NCBI GenBank assembly: GCA_934488615.1
Contig: CAKSSJ010000008.1
Span: 1 to 64,000, forward strand
Direction: 5' to 3'
DNA from: an uncultured Eubacteriales bacterium
GTDB taxonomy: Bacteria; Bacillota; Clostridia; Oscillospirales; Acutalibacteraceae
DNA: 64,000 nt
Position 1 is the stretch's first letter. Each line of letters opens with the position of its first letter. Below are positions 53,644 through 62,392 of the stretch, one piece after another. The notes beneath the pieces are model-generated. The model was not told where the DNA came from. It did no database searches and was given only the letters and a program-made list of their open reading frames with translations. The translations under genes were made by a program, and so were the position numbers.

Positions 53644-54859
53644 TGAGATTTCTTCCTTTCACTATAACTTCATCATAGCGCTTGATCGGGCGATAGCTTT
53701 CAGTCGCTTCGGTTTTCTCACTGACAACGACATAGTCACCTGCATCATAGATTATCTCTATTCTTCTGGCGTTCATAATATCGCCTCGGAGAATATAGAC
53801 AACGTCAACCTCTTTGCCGTCCTCGTCCTTCTCGCGTCTAATTGACGAGCTGTTTATTTTATAACCCGTGTATTCCTTGAAAACAAGCTCAATATCGACC
53901 GTTCTCATGTTAGCATAGGTTTCATTCATCTTGTTGCACGAAAAAGCGACCGCAACCTTATCGTTCTGCGTTGTCGAGACCTTTTCGACCACTACCTCAA
54001 CATTTTTGAAGCCGTAATACGGCAGATTGATCTTCATTGTGTCGCCCTCGGAAATGAGAAGCGCATATTTGCTGTCCATGACCGTCACAAGATACCACTT
54101 GTAGCTTCCGACGATCTTGCCCATCTGACCCGAAACATCGCTCGGCTTCTTCTCAAAAAGCTTTTCTGCCTTAGAAACTGTCAGATCGGAAATTTTATTG
54201 TAATCTACGGCATTTTCATAGCCGTCAAGATTGCTTATATAGTAGCCCGAAATCGGTGCAACAACGTCAGCGGAGCCTATACTTTTCGCTTCAAGCGTGC
54301 TGATTTTTGAATTCAGCTCATTAAATTTTGCCGTCAGGTCGATAGTGCCGTCCTTGAGCACCTGCTTGCTTGCAAATTTATTTTCAAGCTCCTCTATATT
54401 CCGGCTGAGATTTGAATAGTCTCCGTTTCCCGATGCCTTGACAAGCTCGGTATACGCTGCGTCTATCTCCTTGTTGAGCTTCTCCATGTCAAGAGCATTA
54501 AGCTCCGTTTGCTCGGAAAGCTCCTGATATCTTGCAAGGCTTTCCTTAGCCTCGATCAATTCCGAGATATTTGCCGCATCCTCGGCGGAGTTGCATACTC
54601 TCGCAACCGCATCGCCGCTGGCAACTCTCATTCCGTCCTTGATAAGAGGAACAACCGTTCCCGCGGTTTTCTGATCTATATATTGCTCATCGCGGACAAT
54701 GAAAGCCTTGAGGTCGAGCTTTTCCTGCTCAACGATTTCATCTGCGGTTTCCGTGTCGTACGAGTTGCGGTTGACTCTTACTGCATCATGAAAAAGATAG
54801 ACAAAAACAGCAAGCACGAGCACCGTACATATCAAATTGATCCATGTTCGATTTTTCAT
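53621..54859 (-). CDS. HlyD-like membrane protein
   Basis: A 412-residue protein with one N-terminal membrane segment (residues 7-24). The lipoyl-like halves (IDQKTAGTVVPLIKDGMRVASGDAVARV, and SADVVAPISGYYISNLDG) flank a coiled coil (about 100-190), the layout of HlyD/membrane fusion proteins. No ABC exporter gene is adjacent. In Clostridia similar genes stand just before yggS-sepF, so a role in division or envelope assembly is plausible but unproven. Start overlaps the miaA stop by 4 bp (ATGA). Confidence 0.82.
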   Translation of the reverse strand: MKNRTWINLICTVLVLAVFVYLFHDAVRVNRNSYDTETADEIVEQEKLDLKAFIVRDEQYIDQKTAGTVVPLIKDGMRVASGDAVARVCNSAEDAANISELIEAKESLARYQELSEQTELNALDMEKLNKEIDAAYTELVKASGNGDYSNLSRNIEELENKFASKQVLKDGTIDLTAKFNELNSKISTLEAKSIGSADVVAPISGYYISNLDGYENAVDYNKISDLTVSKAEKLFEKKPSDVSGQMGKIVGSYKWYLVTVMDSKYALLISEGDTMKINLPYYGFKNVEVVVEKVSTTQNDKVAVAFSCNKMNETYANMRTVDIELVFKEYTGYKINSSSIRREKDEDGKEVDVVYILRGDIMNARRIEIIYDAGDYVVVSEKTEATESYRPIKRYDEVIVKGRNLSDGKSIS

Positions 54860-55806
54860 TCCGATTTTTCCCCTTTCAGAAATTTTTCAACGATGTAAAA
54901 TGCTTCTTCAAGCATATCTTCTCTTTTTTGATATTTGTCAATATAAAGCCAATTTATTCGTTCGTTGCGCCTAAACCATGTCAACTGGCGCTTTGCATAT
55001 CTTCGCGTTGCTCTTTTCAGATTTTCAATCGCTTCACCGAGTGAAATTTCACCGTCAACATACGGCTGAAGCTCCTTATAGCCTATCGCCTGCGCCGAGG
55101 TCGAACCGTTTGCCGAGGCAAGATACTCCCTTGCTTCGCTTTCAAGTCCACGTTCAAGCATGATATCAACACGGCGGTCGATTCTATCATAAAGGAATTG
55201 TCTGTCCTCTGCGTCAAGACCGATGAAGCATACGTCGTACGGCAATGTCTGCTTTGACAATTCGATCTGCTCGGTCATCGTCGTACCCGTCGTTTTGTAA
55301 ACCTCAAGCGCACGGACAATTCTTTTCACGTTATTAGGGTGAAGCTTTTCGGCATACTCGGGGTCAATTGCCCTAACCTCCTCAAGCAGCTTGTCCGCTC
55401 CCTCGTCCTCCGCTCTTTTCAAAAGCGAACGGCGAAGCTCCCCGTCATATGAATCCTCGCTGAGCTTAACATTATTGAGAAGCGTATCAACATAAAGCCC
55501 CGTCCCGCCGCAGACAACAGGGAGCAAGCCCCTTGAATGAATGTCTGCAATGCACTCGGACGCCGCCTGCTGATACAGTGCGACACTGTAATCCGATGTA
55601 TTATCAAGAAAATCCATCATGTGATGCGGAATATTCTTTTTTTCTTCCTCGGTCGGCTTGGCGGTTGCAATGTCCATGCCCTTATAGATCTGCATAGAGT
55701 CCGCCGAAACGACCTCACCGCCGAAACGGCGGCATATTTCAACAGCTAAATCGGATTTTCCCGACGCCGTCGGGCCGATAACAGCCGCAACAGGTATTCT
55801 GTTCAT
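54856..55806 (-). CDS. miaA: tRNA dimethylallyltransferase
   Basis: A 316-residue enzyme that prenylates A37 of tRNAs reading UNN codons. P-loop GPTASGKSDLAVEI; SADSMQIYKGMDIATAKPTEEE; and GGTGLYVDTLL; all conserved. ATG 55806 is chosen because AAGGAG lies 8-9 nt upstream; the longer frame to 55848 lacks a site. MiaB (62393-63814) completes the ms2i6A37 modification. The conserved mutL-miaA neighbourhood is interrupted by 760 bp of repeats upstream. Confidence 0.95.
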   Translation of the reverse strand: MNRIPVAAVIGPTASGKSDLAVEICRRFGGEVVSADSMQIYKGMDIATAKPTEEEKKNIPHHMMDFLDNTSDYSVALYQQAASECIADIHSRGLLPVVCGGTGLYVDTLLNNVKLSEDSYDGELRRSLLKRAEDEGADKLLEEVRAIDPEYAEKLHPNNVKRIVRALEVYKTTGTTMTEQIELSKQTLPYDVCFIGLDAEDRQFLYDRIDRRVDIMLERGLESEAREYLASANGSTSAQAIGYKELQPYVDGEISLGEAIENLKRATRRYAKRQLTWFRRNERINWLYIDKYQKREDMLEEAFYIVEKFLKGEKSE

Positions 55807-55890
55807 CCGATCAGCTCCTTGAATTTGATTATAATTTATGCTTTGCAATGCAAATCTAACGATTTTTCTCTATTTTTTCTTGAATCAAAC

Positions 55891-56160
55891 CCCTCAGTCA
55901 CGGACAAGCCGTGACAGCGCCCATACAGGGGGCGCCAAGTATAGGTTCTACTGACATTTTGTCAGCCTTCCCCCTGAGGGAAAGGTGGGCGGCGGATTGT
56001 GCCGCTCGGATGAGGTGGCATTTTTCACATATTTGTATTATAGATCAAATTTTGACTTTTCCACCTCATCAGTCACGACACAAGGTCGTGCCAGCTTCCC
56101 CTCAAGGGGAAGCCTTGGTCGGTTTCTGCTGACCTTGGCAGACGTGCATAATGCACGCCA
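55891..56160. repeat. Palindromic repeat element cluster
   Basis: Non-coding region with nested hairpins: TCACGG/CCGTGA (near 55897), GCGCCC/GGGCGC (near 55917), CTGACA/TGTCAG (near 55950), CCTTCCCCC/GGGAAAGG (near 55966), then CACGAC/GTCGTG and GCTTCCCC/GGGGAAGC (56074-56113). The halves around GATGAGGTGG (56010) and CCACCTCATC (56061) are inverted copies, so the unit resembles a small MITE-like or REP-like element. No transposase gene is present. Confidence 0.65.
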
Positions 56161-56255
56161 CTACTAAATCAGATTTCATAAACTTTTTAATGCTTTGCGA
56201 CGCAAAGCCACCGTTTCTTTTCACTATTCACCTTTATCTTTTCTCTCAGGCTATG

Positions 56256-56606
56256 GGTACTGCCCCGAGTGAAAATGCGTTGTGGGCAATGATACCTCTA
56301 AACCTTAAATTGCAGGAAAATTGTTCAGAACGCTTTTTGCAGTGAGGGTGCTGTACGAGGTACTGCCCCGAGTGAAAATGCGTTGTAGGCAATGATACCT
56401 CTAAACCTTAAATTGCAGGAAAATTGTTCAGAACGCTTTTTGCAGTGAGGGTGCTGTACAAGGTACTGCCCCGAGCGAAAAATGCGTTGTGGGCAATGAT
56501 ACCTCTAAGCCTTAAATTGCAGGAAAATTGTTCAGAACGCTTTTTGCAGTGAGGGTGCTGTATGGAGGTACTGCCCCGAGCGAAAAATGCGTTGTGGGCA
56601 ATTTTA
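56256..56606. repeat. Tandem repeat, 103-105 bp unit
   Basis: Three full copies start at 56256, 56359 and 56462, and a partial fourth at 56567. Each starts GGTACTGCCCCGAG and contains AATGCGTTGTGGGCAATG, CCTTAAATTGCAGG and CAGAACGCTTTTTGCAG. Copies differ at only a few bases. The array begins some 10 nt past the mutL stop codon. Open frames through it shift in each unit and lack ribosome binding sites, so it is treated as non-coding. Confidence 0.88.
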
Positions 56607-56612
56607 CTCAAT

Positions 56613-58556
56613 TTAAACGCGTCCGAAGTTTTTTTCGATCTCATACCTTGACATTTCTATAAGCACAGGTCTGCCGTGCGGACAATATCTGATATCGGGA
56701 TTGTTGAGAAGCTTTTCAACAAACTTATTCAGCTCATAATCCGTTGTTCTATCGCCTGCTTTGATGGCGGCGCGGCAAGCGGTTGAATGGTAGATCCAAT
56801 CGAGCTTTTCGGGAACAAGCTCCTTCTGACTTGTGACAAGATAGCCCGCAAGCTCCATTACGACCTCGGCAAGATCTGCGTCGGCAACGGCTGTCGGGCA
56901 CTCATTAACGATAACCATTCCGCCGCCGAAGTCCTCAACGTTGTAACCTGCCTTTTCGAGCAGGTCAAGGTTATCAAGAACCGCTGAATACTCCTCCTTG
57001 CTGAGGGTCACGGTCACGGGAGCGAGAAGCATCTGAGTTTCGATGCCGTCACGGTTTGCTCTGAACTTTTCAAAGAGCATACGCTCGTGTGCGGCATGCT
57101 TGTCAATTATCAGAAGCTTTTTGCCCTGCTCGACAAGTATGTAGGTTTTGAACGCCTCGCCGATAACTCTGTACGGTTCAATTTCGGGCTTTACCTCCTC
57201 AACGATCGGCTGAACGGGCTCAGGCTCAACGGTCGGCTGTGCTGCAACAGGCTCGGGCTTCGTTTCCGCAACGGGAACAGGCTCCTGCACTGATGGCTTG
57301 AAGCACGGGATCAAGTCAGGCTCATCGTTCTTTTCTATTTCAAATTTTGAGTTGTTATCGTTAAAAACTATGGGTTCGGATTTAGGCGCTTCAACCGTTT
57401 TCTTGTATTCGGTTGATGTGGTGCTTGTCCAAAAATCCTGCTTCGGCTGAGCTTCTTTTTTTATCTGCTCAAGCTGCTGTTCGTATATTTTTATCTGCTT
57501 GCCCTCGGTAGGTCTTGGCATAAACTGACGGCTGACCTTCTGCTGAAAAGTCGCCTGAACTCTCGTATCGCCCTGCTGTAATGCCGATTTTGCACAGTAA
57601 TAAACTGCGTTGAAAATCATCTTTTCATTGGCAAAGCGAACCTCGGTTTTTGACGGGTGAACATTTACGTCCACAGCGCCCGGGGCAATTTGTATTTTGA
57701 GCACACAGGCAGGAAATTTGCCGACCATGATGGAATTTTTGTAGGCTTCCTCAAGGGCAACCATACCCGTGCGTGTTTTTATAAATCTGTCATTCAAAAA
57801 GAAGTATTGCATCATTCGGTTAGGACGGGCATTGAACGGCTTTGAAATATAGCCGCTGACTCTCACGCCCTCCAATTCATAGCCACAGGGAATCAGCGTT
57901 GAAGCAAAGTCCTTGCCGAGCACCTTATATATTGCACCATCGAGCTTTCCGTCGCCCGAAGTAAAAAGCACGTCCTTTGAATCTCTGATAAAACGAACGC
58001 TGACCTCGGGGTGAGAAAGCGCGATTCTGTCAACGACTGCGGCAACAGCATTACCTTCGCTGACGTCCTTTTTGAGGAACTTCATTCTCGCAGGAGTATT
58101 GTAGAAAAGGTCGCGGACGATCAGTGTCGTACCTTTCGGGCAGCCTGCGTCGTCAAGCAGGGTTTCCTCGCCGCCCTCAATGCAATAGCGTGTTCCGACG
58201 TCCTCGTTTTCGCCCCTCGTCATGACCTCAACACGTGAAACGGCGGCAATCGAAGCCAACGCTTCGCCGCGGAAGCCAAGGGTGCAAATTGCGTTCAGAT
58301 CGTCGGCGGTGGAAATTTTACTTGTCGCATGGCTGATAAAAGCCTTGCGAATATTTTCACGGTCAATTCCGCAGCCGTTGTCGGTTATGCGGATATACGT
58401 TATTCCGCCGCGCTTTATTTCAAGTGTGATCTTATCCGCTCCTGCGTCGATCGCATTTTCCATTATCTCCTTGACAATGGATGCAGGGCGCTCGACGACC
58501 TCGCCTGCGGCGATGAGCTCGGCAATATGCTTGGGTAAAATATTGATTTGCGGCAT
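56613..58556 (-). CDS. mutL: DNA mismatch repair protein MutL
   Basis: A 647-residue GHKL ATPase. ENAIDAGADKITLE, DNGCGIDRENI, TSKISTADDLNAICTLGFRGEALASI are the ATPase motifs; a Pro/Glu/Val-rich linker (residues about 340-460) follows. The C-terminal endonuclease domain has IIDKHAAHERMLFEKF (variant of the DQHA-type metal motif) and CPHGRPVLI, so nicking activity is expected. It starts 30 nt after mutS. Confidence 0.96.
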   Translation of the reverse strand: MPQINILPKHIAELIAAGEVVERPASIVKEIMENAIDAGADKITLEIKRGGITYIRITDNGCGIDRENIRKAFISHATSKISTADDLNAICTLGFRGEALASIAAVSRVEVMTRGENEDVGTRYCIEGGEETLLDDAGCPKGTTLIVRDLFYNTPARMKFLKKDVSEGNAVAAVVDRIALSHPEVSVRFIRDSKDVLFTSGDGKLDGAIYKVLGKDFASTLIPCGYELEGVRVSGYISKPFNARPNRMMQYFFLNDRFIKTRTGMVALEEAYKNSIMVGKFPACVLKIQIAPGAVDVNVHPSKTEVRFANEKMIFNAVYYCAKSALQQGDTRVQATFQQKVSRQFMPRPTEGKQIKIYEQQLEQIKKEAQPKQDFWTSTTSTEYKKTVEAPKSEPIVFNDNNSKFEIEKNDEPDLIPCFKPSVQEPVPVAETKPEPVAAQPTVEPEPVQPIVEEVKPEIEPYRVIGEAFKTYILVEQGKKLLIIDKHAAHERMLFEKFRANRDGIETQMLLAPVTVTLSKEEYSAVLDNLDLLEKAGYNVEDFGGGMVIVNECPTAVADADLAEVVMELAGYLVTSQKELVPEKLDWIYHSTACRAAIKAGDRTTDYELNKFVEKLLNNPDIRYCPHGRPVLIEMSRYEIEKNFGRV

Positions 58557-58586
58557 AAGATCACCTCTTTTTCTTCCTTTATTTTT

Positions 58587-61196
58587 TTACAGTCTGTCCG
58601 CTCTGTTTTTCAGCTCATAGAGCTTTTGCAAAGCCTCGATCGGAGTAAGCGTGTTTATATCAATCGTTTTGAGCTCCTCGACGATCTCATTGCCCTCGTT
58701 TGAAGCAAACGAGATCTGCATATCGTCATCGTCGCTCTTTTCTACTGTTCTGATTACGGTGACTGCGCCCTTTTCCTCAAGCTCCTTGAGGATATCCTTG
58801 GCACGGTTGACAACGGCATTCGGAACACCTGCAAGCTTGGCAACCTCGATACCGTAGCTGCCGTCCGCTCCGCCGCGGACAATTCTTCTGAGGAACGTTA
58901 TGTCGTCGCCCCTCTTTTTGACGGAGATGTTGTAGTTCTTCGTTCCGCCGATCTCATTTTCGAGCTCGGTCAATTCATGATAATGCGTTGCAAAAAGCGT
59001 CTTTGCGCCGAGCTTTTTCGGATCAGCGGTGTATTCCAGCACAGCACGGGCAATGCTCATGCCGTCAAAAGTCGAAGTTCCTCGACCGATTTCGTCAAAA
59101 ATCAACAGGCTTTTCTTCGTCGCATTTTTCAGAATATTTGCAACCTCGCTCATCTCAACCATGAACGTTGACTGACCCGATGCAAGGTCATCGCTCGCAC
59201 CCACTCGGGTGAAGATACTGTCAACAAGTCCTATTTGCGCGCTTGAAGCGGGAACAAAGCTGCCGCACTGCGCCATGAGCACGATAAGAGCAACCTGACG
59301 CATATAAGTCGATTTACCTGCCATGTTCGGTCCTGTAATTATCGCACAGCGGTTGTCCTTGCAGTCGAGCGCCGTATCGTTCGGCACAAACGGCGTATCC
59401 TTCATCATTTTTTCAACAACGGGATGTCTGCCGTCTTTGATGATGATTTCGTCGCCGTCCGTCATTATCGGGCACGAATAATCGTTCTGCTGAGCGACCT
59501 TTGCGAAAGAGCAAAGCGCGTCAACCGTTGCGACCGCATGAGCAGTTTTCTGAATTCTGTAAAGCTCGTCGGCAACCTTGCCTCTGACTTGCACAAAAAT
59601 CTCATATTCGAGCTTTACAATTCTTTCCTGTGCGCCGAGAACCTTGGCTTCAAGATCCTTCAGCTCACTCGTTATAAATCGCTCGCAGTTTGCAAGCGTC
59701 TGTTTTCTTATGTATTCCTCGGGAACAAGCTCCTTGAACGCATTCGGCACCTCGATATAATAACCGAAAACTCGGTTGTAGCCGATTTTAAGCTTCTTTA
59801 TTCCCGTCTTTTCCTGCTCGGTCTGCTGAATGGCGGCAATGTAGCCCTTGCCGTTATGTACAATATCCCTCAGCTCGTCAAGCTCGGCATTAAAGCCGTC
59901 CTTTATCATGTCACCCTCACGGACAGTGAACGGCGGCTCCTCCTGAATCGCTCTGTCGATAAGCTCGGCAACGTCAGTCAGAAGGTCAATGCTTCTGCAA
60001 GTTTCATTGAGAAGCGCCGACTTACACTCGGAAATTCCGCTCTTGATATCTGGCAAAAGCTGTATTGCCGCAAGGAGCGAACGAAGCTCCTTAGCGTTGG
60101 CAGTTTCGTAAACGATTCTCGCCATCAGTCTTTCCATATCGCTGACATTTGAAATCGCCGCTATCTCGTTTTCAAGAAGAACGGAATCTTCAAACAGCTC
60201 TCCGACGGCATTGTGTCTCTTGGTAATCTTCGCAAGATTGACCAACGGCTGCTCGATCCAGTTTCTGACAAGGCGCTTGCCCATCGCGGTTTTCGTCTTG
60301 TCAAGCACCCACAGGAGAGTTCCCCTGCGTTCCCTGTTTCGCATCGTTTCGGTCAATTCGAGATTTCTTCGGGAAGAAAAATCAATTTTCATGAACTGAT
60401 TTTCCGAATAAAAGTCAATCTCCCGAATATTATCAAGACCCGATTTCTGCACCTCGGTCAGGTAATCAATCGTTGCGCCGAGAGCGCAGACAGCCTCGTT
60501 ACTTTCCTCAATGCCGAGCTCGGTCAAGCTCTTTTTGAAATGATTGGTTATGACCTGACGGCAGTAATCAACGTTGATTTTCTCCTCATCAATACTGTCG
60601 GCGGTACATTCAACACGGTTCTTTATGAATTCTCTGATTTTATCGTTCTTAACAACGGCAGAATTATAGCGAATTTCCGTCGGCATATATCTTCCGAGCT
60701 CATTGACGATCTCGTTGCCTACCGACTTTGAATCAAGCTGAGTAAGGCTCAATTCACCCGTTGAAACATCGGCAAAACAAACACCCGCCGCATTGCCGTT
60801 GAGCCAAATTGAGCAAAGGAAATTGTTCTTCGACTCGTCAAGCATACTGCTCTCGATAACCGTACCGGGAGTCAAAACACGGATAACGTCGCGCTTAACT
60901 ATACCCTTTGCCGTCGCAGGGTCCTCGGTCTGTTCGCAGATAGCAACCTTGTAGCCCCTTGAAACGAGCCTTGCGATGTAGGAATCGACGCTGTGAAACG
61001 GCACACCGCACATGGGCGCACGCTCCGCCTGACCGCAGTCTCTGCCCGTCAGAACAAGCTCAAGCTCCCTTGACGCAACCTTGGCATCCTCAAAGAACAT
61101 CTCGTAAAAGTCACCGAGTCTGAACATAAGGATAGTATCCTGATATTCTTTTTTGATTTCAAGATATTGCTTCATCATCGGCGTCATTTCTGCCAT
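58587..61196 (-). CDS. mutS: DNA mismatch repair protein MutS
   Basis: An 869-residue protein. The mismatch-binding loop GDFYEMF (Phe-x-Glu type), connector and lever domains, and the ATPase with GPNMAGKSTYMRQVA, IFDEIGRGTSTFDGMSIA and FATHYHEL are all intact; full length for the family. It recognises mispairs and recruits MutL, encoded next. Confidence 0.97.
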   Translation of the reverse strand: MAEMTPMMKQYLEIKKEYQDTILMFRLGDFYEMFFEDAKVASRELELVLTGRDCGQAERAPMCGVPFHSVDSYIARLVSRGYKVAICEQTEDPATAKGIVKRDVIRVLTPGTVIESSMLDESKNNFLCSIWLNGNAAGVCFADVSTGELSLTQLDSKSVGNEIVNELGRYMPTEIRYNSAVVKNDKIREFIKNRVECTADSIDEEKINVDYCRQVITNHFKKSLTELGIEESNEAVCALGATIDYLTEVQKSGLDNIREIDFYSENQFMKIDFSSRRNLELTETMRNRERRGTLLWVLDKTKTAMGKRLVRNWIEQPLVNLAKITKRHNAVGELFEDSVLLENEIAAISNVSDMERLMARIVYETANAKELRSLLAAIQLLPDIKSGISECKSALLNETCRSIDLLTDVAELIDRAIQEEPPFTVREGDMIKDGFNAELDELRDIVHNGKGYIAAIQQTEQEKTGIKKLKIGYNRVFGYYIEVPNAFKELVPEEYIRKQTLANCERFITSELKDLEAKVLGAQERIVKLEYEIFVQVRGKVADELYRIQKTAHAVATVDALCSFAKVAQQNDYSCPIMTDGDEIIIKDGRHPVVEKMMKDTPFVPNDTALDCKDNRCAIITGPNMAGKSTYMRQVALIVLMAQCGSFVPASSAQIGLVDSIFTRVGASDDLASGQSTFMVEMSEVANILKNATKKSLLIFDEIGRGTSTFDGMSIARAVLEYTADPKKLGAKTLFATHYHELTELENEIGGTKNYNISVKKRGDDITFLRRIVRGGADGSYGIEVAKLAGVPNAVVNRAKDILKELEEKGAVTVIRTVEKSDDDDMQISFASNEGNEIVEELKTIDINTLTPIEALQKLYELKNRADRL

Positions 61197-61259
61197 CTGT
61201 TTTTCACCTCATAAATTGAACTTCGTTGGTTTTATTTTTTTCTTATACTTTTAAAATGA

Positions 61260-61562
61260 TCATAGACCTTTTTTCTTAGCAATAATTACCGTTATAAATA
61301 AAGTCAGCAACGACAATGCTACAACAGTCATCATTACAATTCCGGCTATTTCAATTATCTTTTCACTATGAGAATACTCTCTGATATATCTTTCTCCCAA
61401 ACACACAAGACCTGTCACCAAAAAAGCAGGAAATACAATATTAACCGGGTGACCGGGTCTCCTTTTACGCTCCGAAAAGAATGAGTAGATTAGTCCAACA
61501 GTTAGCACTGCAATAAGTATGGTTAATGTTTTTAACGACATATTTCCGACTATAAGTCCCAT
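61260..61562 (-). CDS. Small membrane protein of unknown function
   Basis: A 100-residue protein with about three membrane segments (10-28, 43-59, 70-95) and a basic loop (ERKRRPGHP). RBS AAGAGG lies 8 nt before the ATG. No family recognised. Set between mutS and a repeat island, on the same strand as mutS. Confidence 0.65.
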   Translation of the reverse strand: MGLIVGNMSLKTLTILIAVLTVGLIYSFFSERKRRPGHPVNIVFPAFLVTGLVCLGERYIREYSHSEKIIEIAGIVMMTVVALSLLTLFITVIIAKKKGL

Positions 61563-61589
61563 ATTTTTTCCTCTTAATTTATTTTCTCA

Positions 61590-61920
61590 TCAATCGTGCC
61601 AAGCCGCACCTACGGGGAACATCGAAATTGTTATTACTAACCTCGGGTCGATGTGGTCATCGCCCCCTACGAATTGTTTTTTCAAAATTTTGTCGTAGGG
61701 TGCAATGCCCATATCGTACCTTTGATATTCTAATAAATGTTACTTTCGGCGCAGAATATTCGTGCCCGCCCTCTTGAGGGAGGCGGCTTCAGCGGTTTGC
61801 GCCGAAGTCGGAGGGAGTTTAAGTCCGGTAGAATTTCACTCCCTCGGTCACTACCGTCGTGCCGCTTCGCTACCCCGGAGGAGGAGCCCACGCTTCATTA
61901 TAATTTCTGCTGACATTTAT
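61590..61920. repeat. Intergenic repeat island before ylbF 3' end
   Basis: Gap of about 380 bp without a supported gene. It holds the inverted pair CCCTACGA (61665-61672) / TCGTAGGG (61693-61700), a hairpin CCGCCCTC-TTGA-GGGAGGCGG (61767-61787), and at 61849-61915 a copy of the sequence found at 58-128. These look like two or three short interspersed repeats next to each other. Confidence 0.65.
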
Positions 61921-61941
61921 CAGCAATGTCCGAAATCTCTC

Positions 61942-62352
61942 TTAGTGACAGCCGCCGCAAGAACCGCACTCGCCGGAACAATGATGCTCATCATGCGGCT
62001 CGCAGGTCTTGGGGTCCTCGCCCTGAACGCAGAGTGCAAGAATACCTGTGATGTGGTTCATCATCTCGTCAACAGCCTGACGTGCGGCCTCATACTTCTG
62101 CATGTTCTCGTTTGCCATAACTGCCTGATAAACCTCTGTGAACTCCTTGTCGTATGCGGCAAGCTTTTCCTCGTCTGCATCGTCCTTAGCGGCCTCGTGC
62201 TGATATGACATGTGGATAAGCTGGATCTTGTTGATAAGATCGTTGAGATCTGTGTCAGCCTCGTTTGTCTTTCTTGCCTCATGGAATGCAAGATAACGCT
62301 CGTCCTGCTGAATTGCCGCGCCGAGCTGTCTTGTGATTTCAATAATGTCCAT
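61942..62352 (-). CDS. ylbF: YlbF-family protein with Cys-rich tail
   Basis: A 136-residue YlbF/YmcA-family helical protein (residues 1-110: IIEITRQLGAAIQQDERYLAF, DLNDLINKIQLI). In Bacillus, YlbF with YmcA and YaaT forms an Fe-S complex that stimulates RNA maturation, sporulation and competence. This one ends in a Cys/His tail, HDEHHCSGECGSCGGCH, that may bind a metal or cluster. GGAG precedes the ATG. It lies between miaB and mutS in the same direction. Confidence 0.88.
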   Translation of the reverse strand: MDIIEITRQLGAAIQQDERYLAFHEARKTNEADTDLNDLINKIQLIHMSYQHEAAKDDADEEKLAAYDKEFTEVYQAVMANENMQKYEAARQAVDEMMNHITGILALCVQGEDPKTCEPHDEHHCSGECGSCGGCH

Positions 62353-62392
62353 TGTAAAACTCCTATAAATTTATTTATCTGAAAAACGCCTT

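Noticed and set aside
53621..54859. HlyD-like protein as exporter partner of the RiPP cassette
   Set aside because: It is 35 kb away, sits in a division-gene context and has no ABC gene beside it; Gram-positive RiPP exporters rarely need one.
55849..56255. Insertion sequence
   Set aside because: Inverted repeats are present, but no transposase frame of any length can be supported.
56256..56606. CRISPR array
   Set aside because: Units are 103-105 bp and nearly identical throughout, without variable spacers, and there are no cas genes.
56408..56644. Open frame across the tandem repeat and the mutL 3' end
   Set aside because: It has no ribosome binding site and overlaps mutL in another frame; the repeat unit is not a multiple of three, so reading changes in each copy.
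61762..62208. 148-residue plus-strand frame opposite ylbF
   Set aside because: Shadow of ylbF that extends into repeats; no start signals.
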